The notes: a model not told the origin generated them from the sequence alone. 64,000 nt of DNA from Scytolyngbya sp. HA4215-MV1 (GCA_019359045.1 JAHHIA010000001.1:620001-684000); one strand, 5' to 3'; numbered from the stretch's first letter, positions 33,207-43,105 are shown. Numbers and translations: made by a program.

Positions 33207-34784
33207 ATGACAACCGTCAACAATCACTATGATGTCATCATTATTGGCACGGGTGCAGGGGGAGGTACGTTGGCGCATCGACTGGCACCCACCGGTAAAA
33301 AGATTTTAGTGCTAGAACGAGGCGACTTTTTGCCGCGAGAAAAGGCAAACTGGAGTGCGTTAGAAGTTTATCAAAAAGAACGCTATCACACCGACGAACA
33401 CTGGTATGACCGGGACGGCAAAGCCTTTCGTCCGCAAACGGGTTACTGGGTCGGGGGCAATACCAAAGTTTATGGTGCCGCCTTATTGCGGCTGCGGGAA
33501 CGCGATTTTACAAAGGTCATCCACAAGGATGGCATTTCACCCGCCTGGGAATTGACCTATCAAGACTTTGAACCCTACTACACCCAGGCAGAAAAACTCT
33601 ACGATGTGCATGGCGATCGAGGCGAAGATCCCACCGAACCACCCTGTAGTGAACCTTACCCCTATCCGCCCGTCAGCCATGAACCCGATATGCAGGAGAT
33701 CTCTGACTGCATTCGCGATCGCGGCTATTATCCCTTTCACTTGCCGCTCGGTTTAAAGCTGAATGAGCAAGACCGCACCAACAGCCCCTGTATTCGCTGC
33801 GATACCTTCGATGGCTATCCTTGCTTAGTCGGTGCCAAGGCGGATGCAGACGTGAATGCCATCCGCCCTGCCCGTGCAGCGTATGACAACCTGACATTAC
33901 TGACCCAGGCAAAAGTTGTACGGCTCTTGACCAGTGCATCGGGGCGAGACATTATCGGTGTGGAAACCGAGGTCAACGGAGTCCATCAAGTGTTCAAAGG
34001 CGACATCGTTGTGGTTGCCTGCGGGGCAATCAACTCAGCGGTGTTGCTCCTCCAGTCCGCCAACGATCAGCATCCCAACGGACTGGCAAACCGTTCCGAT
34101 CAGGTAGGGCGCAATTTTATGAAGCATTTAGAAATTGCGCTGGTTGCCCTCCATACCGAAGTCAATCGCGCCAACTTCCAAAAAACGATCGCGGTTAATG
34201 ATTTTTATTGGGGCGAACCTGATTTTCCCTACCCAATGGGGATGGTGCAAAATACAGGCAACGTTCTGGCGGATATGCTGCCCGCAGAAGCGCCACCGCT
34301 CATGGCTCCTTTCGTGAAACTGCTTCCCCAGTTTGAACGGCATTTGTTGGCAGAACGCACGACCGGCTGGTGGCTACAAACGGAAGATCTACCCGACCCA
34401 AATAACCGGGTGCAAGTGATTCAGGGCAAGACCCACCTAAATTACAGGCTCAACAATACAGAAGCGGGCGATCGCTTGCTGCATCGCTGGACTTCGGTAC
34501 TGAAATCCCTGGAACGCAAAGCCATGCATGTCATTCCCTTCAGCATCTATCCTCGTAGCCATATCCCTTTACAAGCAGTAGGACATCAGTGCGGCACCTG
34601 CCGCTTTGGCTCCGATCCCGACACATCTGTCCTGGATTTAAATTGCCGCACCCATGATGTCGATAATCTTTATGTCGTGGATGGCAGCTTCTTCCCCTCT
34701 AATTCGGGTGTAAATCCAACGCTGACTATTATGGCAAACGCGCTACGAGTCGGTGATCATCTGGCTGAACGATTGCAATGGTGA
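33207..34784 (+). CDS. GMC-family FAD oxidoreductase (glucose/choline-type)
   Basis: A 525-residue flavoprotein. FAD-binding DVIIIGTGAGGGTLAHRLA near residue 10, signature GGNTKVYGAALLRLRERDF, and C-terminal HQCGTCRFG with the catalytic His and DGSFFPSNSGVNPTLTIMAN. Family members oxidise alcohols or sugars and pass electrons to a quinone or O2. It follows the glucosidase by 18 bases, giving the run SDR, glucosidase, GMC, glycine-zipper. A second GMC gene lies at 56172. Confidence 0.87.
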   Translation: MTTVNNHYDVIIIGTGAGGGTLAHRLAPTGKKILVLERGDFLPREKANWSALEVYQKERYHTDEHWYDRDGKAFRPQTGYWVGGNTKVYGAALLRLRERDFTKVIHKDGISPAWELTYQDFEPYYTQAEKLYDVHGDRGEDPTEPPCSEPYPYPPVSHEPDMQEISDCIRDRGYYPFHLPLGLKLNEQDRTNSPCIRCDTFDGYPCLVGAKADADVNAIRPARAAYDNLTLLTQAKVVRLLTSASGRDIIGVETEVNGVHQVFKGDIVVVACGAINSAVLLLQSANDQHPNGLANRSDQVGRNFMKHLEIALVALHTEVNRANFQKTIAVNDFYWGEPDFPYPMGMVQNTGNVLADMLPAEAPPLMAPFVKLLPQFERHLLAERTTGWWLQTEDLPDPNNRVQVIQGKTHLNYRLNNTEAGDRLLHRWTSVLKSLERKAMHVIPFSIYPRSHIPLQAVGHQCGTCRFGSDPDTSVLDLNCRTHDVDNLYVVDGSFFPSNSGVNPTLTIMANALRVGDHLAERLQW

Positions 34785-34816
34785 GAATCCAATAATCCTA
34801 AAGAGAGGTAACCAAA

Positions 34817-35158
34817 ATGAATGAGCATCAACCCACAGAACAATCTAAAGTCTCAGATGAATCATCCCATCATGCTCTGGCAACGGGTGTAGGAACTGCG
34901 AGCGGTGGTGTGGCAGGTGCTGCCATTGGTCGCTCGATCGCCGGTAAATTCGGTGCAGCCGTTGGCGGAGTTGCAGGCGCGATCGCAGGCGGCGTGGCAG
35001 GGAATGCGATTGCAGGGTTTACAGAAGAACTGATTCAGGAAACGAAACCCTCCCTTAGCTTAGGACTGGGTGCCGATACCAAAGAAATTGAATTACCAGC
35101 TCACTACTCCTGGGAAGAATTGCAAGCACTATCGCTACCTCAAATTGAAGCGAGTTAA
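34817..35158 (+). CDS. Glycine-zipper protein
   Basis: A 113-residue protein with a Gly/Ala-rich zipper (TGVGTASGGVAGAAIGRSIA, then AVGGVAGAIAGGVAGNAIAG) of about 45 residues. Such segments form membrane-associated helices in outer-membrane or stress proteins. No signal peptide is obvious. The start is supported by GAGAGGT 8 bases upstream. It is the last gene of the plus-strand operon and converges with the antiporter gene. Confidence 0.75.
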   Translation: MNEHQPTEQSKVSDESSHHALATGVGTASGGVAGAAIGRSIAGKFGAAVGGVAGAIAGGVAGNAIAGFTEELIQETKPSLSLGLGADTKEIELPAHYSWEELQALSLPQIEAS

Positions 35159-35178
35159 ACCACAGATTGCTTGAGTCG

Positions 35179-36750
35179 TTATGGTTGGTCGCGATCGTCC
35201 GCCAACACGGTTTGTAGCAGGGGTGCAAGTTCCTGGTTTAAGCGACCGGCTCGAACTAGTTCGGCATAAGTAGTCGCTTCGATCGCCAAGAGTTCCTTAC
35301 GGAATTGCTCCACCACAAAATGCTGGAGGTTGGGATAGTCGTCTTGCAGTTGCTCGATTTCACGCTCTAACCGAGTCAGTTCCCCTTTCACTAGCGTTTC
35401 CTGGTAACGGTAAAACTCAGGTTCAAGGCAAGCACGCTGTTCTGCTTGTGTGAGATGCTGCAGCACTCGGTTTAAAGCCACCTGGTGCGCCATCAATTCC
35501 TCATAGCGTTGACGGATGGGTTGATTTCCCAGTAGATTGAGCTGCTTTAACAGCGGTGGAATGGTTAAACCCTGAACCAAGAGCGTGAAGAGAACGGCAC
35601 CAAACACAGTGGCAATAATGCTTTCCCGATCGGGTAAAACAGCCGGAATGCTCAAGGCAAGCGCGATCGATACAGAACCGCGTAAGCCACCCCACCAGAG
35701 CACGGTCTGGTCAGGCATGGAGATATCTGCTTGTGTGATACGGTTGCTAATCCAGCCCAACCCGTAGACGGAGATCGCCCGTGTCAACAGCATGGCTCCG
35801 ACTGTCGCGGCAATCACACCTAAATTACGCCCCAAAATGGCAAAGCGAATCTGGTCACCAATGAGCAGAAACACAATGGAATTAACAAAAAATGATAAGA
35901 AATCCCAAAACTCTGTCACGATAATCCGGGTGCGGGGATTCATCCCAATGCGAGAGCCAAAGTTCCCCAAAATCAAACCAGTGGTGACGACCCCAATCAC
36001 GCCTGACCCGCCTAAATCTTCGACCAGAAGATAGGTGCCGTAGGCAGAGACTAAGGTGAGGGATTGTTCTACCAGTGGCAGATCAAAGCGTTGCGTCAGG
36101 TACGACAACCCAAACCCAATCAAACAGCCAACGCCAATGCCAATACCGACCACTGCAAAGAATTGCATGAGAATGGACTGAACCTGAAAATTCGCTGTTC
36201 CAAGCGCGAAAGCTAGCAGGAAGCTGAAGGCAACGATCGCCATCCCATCATTAAATAAACTTTCTCCCTCCATTAAGGTCGAAAGTCGTTTATCCACGCC
36301 TAAGGCGCGAAAGAGGGCAACCACTGAAACGGGATCGGTGGCAGACAGGCTGGCTCCAATCAGTAAAGCAGTGGGGAAAGAGAGTCCCACAAGCTGAGTC
36401 AAACCGATGGCAATCCCGGCGATGGAAATGAGGACACCCACGATCGCAAAGAGGACGATCGGCACCAGATCCCGCTTGAGACGCGACCACTGCAAATTCC
36501 AGGCGGCTTCAAAGACCAGCGGCGGTAGGAAAATCGAAAGAATCAAGGCAGGCGAAAGGTTAACCAGGCGCACATCGAGCAAGGCAAGCCCTAAGCCCAC
36601 AATCACCAGCAGCAAGGTGTAGGGAATCTTGCGAAACCAGGGAGCAATCTGGGGCAGGGTCGCCACACCGAGAGAGACACAGAGCACCAGCACAAACTGC
36701 TTCAAGTTCGCGTCGATTGCCACTTCTCCCACCGTCGATTCAATTGCCAT
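35179..36750 (-). CDS. CPA1-family Na+/H+ antiporter
   Basis: A 523-residue transporter (NhaP/CPA1 type). The ATG at 36750 is chosen; the frame runs on to 36972, but that extension is Arg/Cys-rich and antisense to the divergent gene. About twelve helices; the ion-binding motif SLSATDPVSVVALFRALGV and FNDGMAIVAFSF are diagnostic. A cytoplasmic tail of about 110 residues is charged (LEREIEQLQDDYPNLQ) and probably regulatory. It exports Na+ or Li+ for H+. The 55-base gap to the divergent DUF389 gene must hold both promoters. Confidence 0.88.
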   Translation of the reverse strand: MAIESTVGEVAIDANLKQFVLVLCVSLGVATLPQIAPWFRKIPYTLLLVIVGLGLALLDVRLVNLSPALILSIFLPPLVFEAAWNLQWSRLKRDLVPIVLFAIVGVLISIAGIAIGLTQLVGLSFPTALLIGASLSATDPVSVVALFRALGVDKRLSTLMEGESLFNDGMAIVAFSFLLAFALGTANFQVQSILMQFFAVVGIGIGVGCLIGFGLSYLTQRFDLPLVEQSLTLVSAYGTYLLVEDLGGSGVIGVVTTGLILGNFGSRIGMNPRTRIIVTEFWDFLSFFVNSIVFLLIGDQIRFAILGRNLGVIAATVGAMLLTRAISVYGLGWISNRITQADISMPDQTVLWWGGLRGSVSIALALSIPAVLPDRESIIATVFGAVLFTLLVQGLTIPPLLKQLNLLGNQPIRQRYEELMAHQVALNRVLQHLTQAEQRACLEPEFYRYQETLVKGELTRLEREIEQLQDDYPNLQHFVVEQFRKELLAIEATTYAELVRAGRLNQELAPLLQTVLADDRDQP

Positions 36751-36805
36751 ACGTGTGTTCCGCTTAAGATTCACCGTCTTATCATAGTCAGATTGCTGGT
36801 AAACA

Positions 36806-37912
36806 ATGCTCAAGGTAATGATGAAAGCATGGCACGTGACTTTACGGCAGACGTTAGCGGTGATGCTCACGCCGCTTCGTAGTCGGTTCAGGCTGCTCAG
36901 GCGACGGCGGGTCCAGCCTCTGCAACTACAGCAGTTGCACGATAATCTCGCGGCAGAAGCAACCCTCAACACTGCTTACTTAATTCTGATTGTAAGTTCG
37001 TGCGCGATCGCCACCTTCGGACTGCTCTCCAATAGTACGGCTGTGATTATTGGTGCCATGATTATTGCCCCGCTGATGCTGCCCATCCGAGGGCTGGCGT
37101 TTGGGGCACTGGCTGGCAATCTTCCCCTCTTTCGTCAAGGCTTGCTGGCAGTGCTGGTTGGCACTGTCCTGGCAGTCGTCCTGGCAGCAGGACTGGGACT
37201 GCTCACAGGGATTTCGAGCTTTGGGAGTGAGGTGCTGTCGCGCTCGAAGCCAACCTTACTGGACTTGGGCATTGCGGTTGCCGCAGGTGGGATCAGTGGC
37301 TATGCCGCCGTGCAACCCAAACTGGCAACCAGCCTGGCAGGTACTGCGATCGCCGTTGCCTTGATGCCCCCGCTTTGTGTAGTGGGATTGGGACTGGCCC
37401 ATGGAAACTGGTCTCTCAGTTTAGGGGCAGGGCTGCTTTACCTGACAAACTTTCTGGGCATTACGCTTGCCTGTATGGTGACGTTTTTACTGGCTGGTTA
37501 CACTCCCTTTAAGCAAGCTCGCAAAGCCCTAATTTGGGCGATCGCGTTTACAATTATGCTGTTGCTTCCGTTAAGTGTCAGCTTCGCCAGACTGGTACAA
37601 CAAACGCGCCTAGAGAGCAGTCTTCGCGCCGCGTTACTAACCCGAACCATTACCTTTCAGTCTCTAGAGTTGGTGAGCTTTGATACCGACTGGTTAAGTA
37701 CTCCACCACAGGTACGGTTGACGGTGCGATCGCAAAAACCAGTCACGTCAAAACAAGTGCAGCTTTTAGAAGCCTTTGTCAAACGGGAGATGGGACGACC
37801 CTTTACCCTGATTTTTGCAGTGAGCCAGGTGGAAGAAGTAACACGGGAACAGACAACGGGATCAACAACCTATGATTCCAAAGGTAGCAAAAGCGTAAAT
37901 ACAGACCCTTGA
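36806..37912 (+). CDS. DUF389-family membrane protein
   Basis: A 368-residue protein with six or so helices; TAYLILIVSSCAIATFGLLS, STAVIIGAMIIAPLMLPI and RALIWAIAF-like helices are typical of the DUF389 (TIGR00341) family. A C-terminal soluble domain of about 100 residues (RTITFQSLELVSFDTDW, KQVQLLEAFVKREMG) follows. Function not established. In-frame ATGs at 36818 and 36821 are alternative starts. Its 3' end overlaps the convergent histidine-kinase gene by 43 bases. Confidence 0.8.
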   Translation: MLKVMMKAWHVTLRQTLAVMLTPLRSRFRLLRRRRVQPLQLQQLHDNLAAEATLNTAYLILIVSSCAIATFGLLSNSTAVIIGAMIIAPLMLPIRGLAFGALAGNLPLFRQGLLAVLVGTVLAVVLAAGLGLLTGISSFGSEVLSRSKPTLLDLGIAVAAGGISGYAAVQPKLATSLAGTAIAVALMPPLCVVGLGLAHGNWSLSLGAGLLYLTNFLGITLACMVTFLLAGYTPFKQARKALIWAIAFTIMLLLPLSVSFARLVQQTRLESSLRAALLTRTITFQSLELVSFDTDWLSTPPQVRLTVRSQKPVTSKQVQLLEAFVKREMGRPFTLIFAVSQVEEVTREQTTGSTTYDSKGSKSVNTDP

Positions 37913-39330
37913 CCGGGTTGACTACTGGCTGTAATGCTGCCTCCATGTGCCTCAATAATGCGTCTGGCAATCGCTAGCCCCAACCCCACCCCACTTTGCT
38001 TACGAGAGCGGCTTGTGGTGTAAAACTGTTCAAAAATGCGAGGTAAATCGGTTTCAGGAATGCCGCTTCCCTGGTCTCGAATTGAAATCAGAGCCTGTCG
38101 TTTGTGGCGAGAGGCAGCAATGAAGATACAAGCATTGGGGGTAGAGTACTTAATTGCATTGTCTAAAAGATTTAGAAACGCCTGTAATAAGCGCTCCGAA
38201 TCACCCATAATCCGAAGGTCATCAACATCAACTTGCACAGTCACGTTTTTATCCTGCATGCGAACTTCCATCGCTCTGATCGCACGGCTGATGACACTTT
38301 GTAAGGCAATGGGTTGGATTTCTAATAGCGTGACACCCGCTTCTAAGCGTCCCAGGTCCAGCAAATCATGAATCAATCCCGAAAGCCGCTTTGTCTCCTC
38401 TTTGATGGTTTGAAAGAAGCGATCGCGCAACTCCAGTTCATCCACAGCGCCACTCTCCAGAGCCTCGATAGTGACCTGAACATTGCTTACAGGGGTTCGC
38501 AGTTCATGAGAAACATTCGCGAGGAAGGCTCTGCGTTCCTCGTCCAATGATTTCAACCGTTCACTCATACGATTCAGTTCAGTCGCGAGTTGGTCTAGTT
38601 CATTGCTCTGACGAATCATGAGTTTGTCATCAAATTGTCCTTTACCCACGCGAATCGCAAAATTTCGCATTACCTCAATGGGTTTAGAGAGACTCCGGGC
38701 TAAGCGATCGCTGACCAGGGTACAGAGAAAAATAGTAATGCCAAGGGCGGCTAAAATTGCCCAGATCACCCTGACAAACTGTTTCTGAAACTGTTCTAAA
38801 GTAATCGAGATTCGCAATATCCCCAACATTTGACCATTGCGAGTCATCGGTTTGGCAATATAGAGGCGATCGTCTGTTGATAAAACCCCTTTCGCAATAC
38901 CCTGCGCCGTATGACCGTGTAGTGCTTCTGAAACGCCAGGTATTGGTCGCCAATTGGTGATTTGTCGATCTGTTTGAGGGTTAGAAGTGGCTAGCAGCGA
39001 ACCTTGAGCATCAAAGACACGGAGTGTGATATTGGCAGGTGCCCCATATCGCTGGACAATGGTCTGCACCCGCTGCGTATCTTTTTCTTCGAGGACATCG
39101 GCAATGCTCTCGCTCAGTGCTGTTGCCCAGTTTTCTAAATCTGTCTGACGAGACTGCATGAAAAAGGCATAAAACGTCCATAGGATGTATCCCGACATGA
39201 GCGAGGTGCCCAAGACGATCAGGAGCAGGTAGTTAGCCAAAAGCTTCGTGTGGATTGAATTCCACCGCAGCGATGCTAACCATCTGCGCGTAAAAGAGTC
39301 TTTGGCAAAGAGTTTCATCGGCTCAAACAT
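37870..39330 (-). CDS. Membrane sensor histidine kinase
   Basis: A sensor kinase of 486 residues from the ATG at 39330 (frame open to 39432; another ATG at 39318). Two helices (about residues 30-50 and 195-220) flank a PAS-like periplasmic domain; a HAMP linker (DRLARSLSKPIEVMRNFA) leads to H-box ANVSHELRTPVSNV, N-box DNAIKYSTPNA, DQGSGIP, FYTTSRSRKQSGVGLGLAI. The upstream receiver gene is the obvious partner. Its stop overlaps the DUF389 gene tail, which may cause antisense transcription. Confidence 0.85.
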   Translation of the reverse strand: MFEPMKLFAKDSFTRRWLASLRWNSIHTKLLANYLLLIVLGTSLMSGYILWTFYAFFMQSRQTDLENWATALSESIADVLEEKDTQRVQTIVQRYGAPANITLRVFDAQGSLLATSNPQTDRQITNWRPIPGVSEALHGHTAQGIAKGVLSTDDRLYIAKPMTRNGQMLGILRISITLEQFQKQFVRVIWAILAALGITIFLCTLVSDRLARSLSKPIEVMRNFAIRVGKGQFDDKLMIRQSNELDQLATELNRMSERLKSLDEERRAFLANVSHELRTPVSNVQVTIEALESGAVDELELRDRFFQTIKEETKRLSGLIHDLLDLGRLEAGVTLLEIQPIALQSVISRAIRAMEVRMQDKNVTVQVDVDDLRIMGDSERLLQAFLNLLDNAIKYSTPNACIFIAASRHKRQALISIRDQGSGIPETDLPRIFEQFYTTSRSRKQSGVGLGLAIARRIIEAHGGSITASSQPGQGSVFTLLLPLES

Positions 39331-39450
39331 GACTGGAGTATAGGACGTGTCCGTTGCAAAGCATCCTAACTTAGCGCAACCTTTATCACGATTGCCACGG
39401 CTTGAGCCAACCGGGACATCAAACTCTTGCATGACAACTTTTAACCGCCT

Positions 39451-39825
39451 TTAAGCCGATTCTCCCTGATTGCGGCGCAATACTGCTTTAATCCGGGCGA
39501 GCAATTCACGTGTATTGAAGGGTTTAGTCACATAATCATCGGCCCCAGCTTCTAAGCCCCGCACTTTATCCATATCCTGGTCTTTCGCTGTTAGCATTAG
39601 AATTGGGACATTAGAAAACGCTCGAATACGCCAACAGACTTCCATCCCATCCACTTCTGGCATCATCAGATCGAGCAAAATGACATCGGGGACTTGCTTA
39701 TGGAACTGTTTGATCGCGCTGTGCCCATCTGGTGCTGTGGTAACTTCATAACCTTCTTTTCGCAGCGAGTAGGCAAGACTTTCACAGAGTGGGGCTTCAT
39801 CGTCTACTAGCAAAAGATGTGGCAT
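39451..39825 (-). CDS. Receiver-only response regulator (OmpR-type, DNA-binding domain missing)
   Basis: A 124-residue protein containing a full receiver domain: D8-D9, phospho-acceptor D52 in ILLDLMMP, Thr of LTAKD and Lys of VTKPF. After the OmpR-style linker LLARIKAVLRR it stops at GESA, so the winged-helix domain expected in this subfamily is absent, and the following 120 bases do not encode one. Either it acts as a stand-alone phospho-relay receiver or it has lost its output domain by deletion. Same strand and directly before the kinase. Confidence 0.8.
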   Translation of the reverse strand: MPHLLLVDDEAPLCESLAYSLRKEGYEVTTAPDGHSAIKQFHKQVPDVILLDLMMPEVDGMEVCWRIRAFSNVPILMLTAKDQDMDKVRGLEAGADDYVTKPFNTRELLARIKAVLRRNQGESA

Positions 39826-40067
39826 TAGTATAAACAGCTACACTTCATGTCTAGAGTCTCAAAGATAGGATTCAATAACATCTATCTCAAGAAGTAAATC
39901 GTCTTGATTTTGGGATGCCTTATCGCTAAATACCCCGGTTGATCGCCTAGAGCACAAGGATAAAGCTGCCCTTGAAGGCGCATATGCTGCGCAACCAATT
40001 GCTGCAATTCAAGATTCTTGGCGTTATTGACTGAGCGACAATGATGGATAACAAACTGACCATCAAC

Positions 40068-40676
40068 TCACTCTTTATAGTGATTCAGATGATTTCTTGC
40101 TGACTCATTCCCTACACCTGAATCTGTCCATTTTTGCAATACCCAGAGGCTGATAATGGCTGCTAAGACTGATCCTAATGTGTCCATCATCAAGTCAATA
40201 ACTGTGTCATCAACGCTGCCAATTACATCGGTTACCAAAATTTTACCTGCTGACCATTCAGTGATTTCCCACAGCGCGCCGATCGCAACACCGAAGCTCG
40301 CGATCGTCAGTAGATATAGGAGTGTGTGTTGACGAAAAATCGGTAGCATCGAACTATAGACCAAAAAACTTAAAGCCAGGGTAATTGTAAACATGGTAAA
40401 ACCATGAACTAGCTCGTCATCAGGTCCAGGGGCATAAAACCATCCCCACACCCAACCTCCGGCATTGAGTAAAGCTGCAAGGACAAACAGAAAATCAAAT
40501 AGGGTGGGTAGTTTGTCATCTTTCACCACAAACATAAGAGAGACAATGAGAAAAAGCGCCAGGGCAATCGCGTTTTGCCATTTTCCCTGAAGCGCAGCGG
40601 CAAGAACAGCGATGCCAAGTAGCGTTTGCCCCATCCAGGCAGCAAAGCGGTATCCTTTCCAGTTAATAGACAGCAT
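40068..40676 (-). CDS. DUF2238-like membrane protein
   Basis: A 202-residue protein with six helices. WVWGWFYAPGPDDELVHGFT and IGALWEITEWSAGK match the YjdF/DUF2238-type family with its conserved Asp, His and Glu in the membrane. Last gene of a three-gene minus-strand operon (MscS, DUF2254, this gene), suggesting a membrane-stress role. Function unknown. The sequence 39826-40067 after it shows no feature. Confidence 0.72.
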   Translation of the reverse strand: MLSINWKGYRFAAWMGQTLLGIAVLAAALQGKWQNAIALALFLIVSLMFVVKDDKLPTLFDFLFVLAALLNAGGWVWGWFYAPGPDDELVHGFTMFTITLALSFLVYSSMLPIFRQHTLLYLLTIASFGVAIGALWEITEWSAGKILVTDVIGSVDDTVIDLMMDTLGSVLAAIISLWVLQKWTDSGVGNESARNHLNHYKE

Positions 40677-40690
40677 TTTTTCTCCTCATA

Positions 40691-42022
40691 TCAAGCTTGC
40701 CCAATTGCTTTTACGGCTGCTAGATAGCGTTCTTTAACATCCTTGCGATCTAGCTCTTCGGTGATGCCTTTCTGGCTGCCGCGCTCAATCATGTTGGCAT
40801 GACGCAACAATGCAGATCGATCGGCTTTGGTATAGGTAAAGGGTGCAATGACGGCGATCGCTTCTAACAATCGCATCGTCACGGCTACGCTGGTTTGCCC
40901 ATATTGCCGAATCTGATTAAAAGCCGCATCCGTCACATCTGCAAACGTCACGGGTGCGGCAATGACGCGCAGCTTATCCTGGTCGTCATAACGATAGGCA
41001 GAGGGAATCTCTTTTTGTGCCAGGTGACAAAGCGCTGCACTGAGTTGATCAATACAGCGAATGGCGGTGAAGGGGTCGTTAATGCCAGGTGAGAGGGCAC
41101 GGACGGCAATTTCAACCAGTTGGTTAATCGAAAACTCGACATCTTGCTGATCGGTACGCTGCGAACCTAAGACAAAGGCAGCATTGATTTGTTTAACCAG
41201 CTTTTTGCTACCTGCTTCTGCGGGATAAGCGAGAACCAGTGGACTGCCTTTAATCACAAAGTCTCCAGGACGACGCTGAAGCTGAAGCAGGATGTTGTTC
41301 TCCGTTGCAATGTGCATCAACTGGTCTGTATCGATCGCTTGCACATAGTTACTACCAGTCGCTTGAATGGCAGTTGCCTCGCGATCGAAATCGGCTGGAA
41401 TCTCTGAGGTGAGCGGTTCGGCTCGATGCTGCGATGCGCCGCGTCCAATCTGCTTGGGAAAGAGACGATCGATCATGTCATCTAGCTCACATCCCACCTT
41501 AGAAATGACATGATCAACCTGAATGGAGGTGGCGGAATGGTGAATAAAGTAGATTAAAACGCCAATACTGGCGATTGCCAGTCCAATCCCGCAGGTGACT
41601 GCAAGATGCGGCACAAACTCATTGTCTGCAACACCATTGATAGTTCGCAGCACCATCAGGCTGTAAACAAAGGTAGCAATGAAGGTTCCCAGTACAATCT
41701 GGTTGCCGGTATCTTGCATAAAGTTACGCAGCAGACGCGGACCAAACTGCGAAGACGCAAGCTGAAGCGCCACGATGGTAATCGAGAATGCCGTTGTGGC
41801 AACCGTCACCATTGAACCTGCGATCGCCGAGAGAATGGCTCTTGAACCATTGGGACCCAGTGCGTACGCCCAGCCTAGATGACCAATAAGGTCAGTTTCT
41901 AGCGTTTGGTCAATACCAATCGTGATCAATGAAAGCCCGATCGCCAGCACAACCATCAGGGTCGGGATGAACCAGAAGCTAGAGTGCAGTGAGTCCAAAA
42001 GCTTGCTAAATCTGGTTCTCAT
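40691..42022 (-). CDS. DUF2254 membrane protein
   Basis: A 443-residue protein with four helices in the first 160 residues (FIPTLMVVLAIGLSLITIGI; AGSMVTVATTAFSITIVALQ), SQFGPRLLRNFMQDTGNQIV, and a long soluble part containing DQQDVEFSINQLVEIAVRAL and SPGINDPFTAIRCID, all typical of DUF2254. No activity is known for the family. It begins 3 bases after the MscS stop, so the two are tightly coupled. Confidence 0.85.
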   Translation of the reverse strand: MRTRFSKLLDSLHSSFWFIPTLMVVLAIGLSLITIGIDQTLETDLIGHLGWAYALGPNGSRAILSAIAGSMVTVATTAFSITIVALQLASSQFGPRLLRNFMQDTGNQIVLGTFIATFVYSLMVLRTINGVADNEFVPHLAVTCGIGLAIASIGVLIYFIHHSATSIQVDHVISKVGCELDDMIDRLFPKQIGRGASQHRAEPLTSEIPADFDREATAIQATGSNYVQAIDTDQLMHIATENNILLQLQRRPGDFVIKGSPLVLAYPAEAGSKKLVKQINAAFVLGSQRTDQQDVEFSINQLVEIAVRALSPGINDPFTAIRCIDQLSAALCHLAQKEIPSAYRYDDQDKLRVIAAPVTFADVTDAAFNQIRQYGQTSVAVTMRLLEAIAVIAPFTYTKADRSALLRHANMIERGSQKGITEELDRKDVKERYLAAVKAIGQA

Positions 42023-42025
42023 TGA

Positions 42026-43036
42026 CTATTCCTCTGTCGTTGAAGCAGGCTTTGTGCGGTCTGACCCATTTCCCTGAACCTTGATCTCGGCAAGGCGATT
42101 GAGCGAGCGACTGATGCTGCGTGACTGCGGCACTTGACCTTTCCCAGCAGGCCAACCTTCGCGTTGACGAGTGCGATCGCCATCCGTTGCTTCCGTCTGG
42201 TCATGAAATAGAATTTGCTGCGTCGGGAAGGGCAGATCGATGCCATTTGCCGTCAGCTTGTTTTTAATGTTAGTCAACACTCGATCTTGCAGGTCTAGCA
42301 CATCGGCGCGACGAGGGGGTTGTACCCACCAGCGAGCGCGAATATTGACCGTACTGCCTGCTAATTCAACCACGATCGCGTCCGGCGCAGGGGTTTCTAA
42401 TACTCCCTCTGTTTCATGGATTGCCTCCAGAATGAACCGTCGTGCTTCGTTAATATCATCACCGTAGCCAATGCCAATGTCATACTGCAAACGGCGATTT
42501 TCAAACGCGGTATTGACCGTGACAGAATTTGTAAAGAGCTCAGAATTTGGGATGACAATCCGCCGACCATCATAGGTTTTAATCGTCGTTGCGCGGGTTT
42601 GAATGTTTTCTACAGTCCCTTCAAAATCTTTGAACACGATTTGATCGTCGATTTGGAAGGGTTCAGTTAATAGAATTAAAATACCCGCTAGAAAGTTTTG
42701 TAGAATATCTCGAAACGCAAAACCGATCGCGACACCACTGATGCCGAGTAACTGTACCAGATCGCTGGCCTTAAGCGATGGAATCACGATCGACAGCGCA
42801 ATAAACAAGCCTACTAAAATAGTTGTTCCTTGGGCCAACCGCCCCAGTACCATTCCTAAATTGCGAGCCTGACGGCGATCGCGGGTCAATTTTTTGACTA
42901 TTTTCTTAATCGTTCTGGCAATAAAGAAAAAGATTGCAAAGACAAGCAATGCCAGCAACATATTCGGCAACAAAAAGATGAAGCCGTTCAACATTGCCTG
43001 CATCTTGTCTAAGAGGGTTGTGATTTCTTCAGTCAT
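42026..43036 (-). CDS. MscS-family mechanosensitive channel
   Basis: A 336-residue channel with three N-terminal helices and the pore motif LLGISGVAIGFAFRDILQNF; the beta domain has FQIDDQIVFKDFEGTVENI and IVIPNSELFTN. A charged tail of about 55 residues follows the usual C-terminus (after FPTQQILF). It heads the operon with DUF2254 and DUF2238. It differs from the MscS at 20686, so the window codes for two separate safety valves. Confidence 0.88.
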   Translation of the reverse strand: MTEEITTLLDKMQAMLNGFIFLLPNMLLALLVFAIFFFIARTIKKIVKKLTRDRRQARNLGMVLGRLAQGTTILVGLFIALSIVIPSLKASDLVQLLGISGVAIGFAFRDILQNFLAGILILLTEPFQIDDQIVFKDFEGTVENIQTRATTIKTYDGRRIVIPNSELFTNSVTVNTAFENRRLQYDIGIGYGDDINEARRFILEAIHETEGVLETPAPDAIVVELAGSTVNIRARWWVQPPRRADVLDLQDRVLTNIKNKLTANGIDLPFPTQQILFHDQTEATDGDRTRQREGWPAGKGQVPQSRSISRSLNRLAEIKVQGNGSDRTKPASTTEE

Positions 43037-43105
43037 TACACAATCGTCCTAGGAAGCACCTTTACGCTAATGGAAATTAGGAGAACTAACGTCTCTCTGA
43101 GGTTG

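Noticed and set aside
35179-36972. Longer antiporter start at 36972
   Set aside because: The extra 74 residues are Arg/Cys-rich and antisense to the DUF389 gene; the ATG at 36750 begins the conserved protein.
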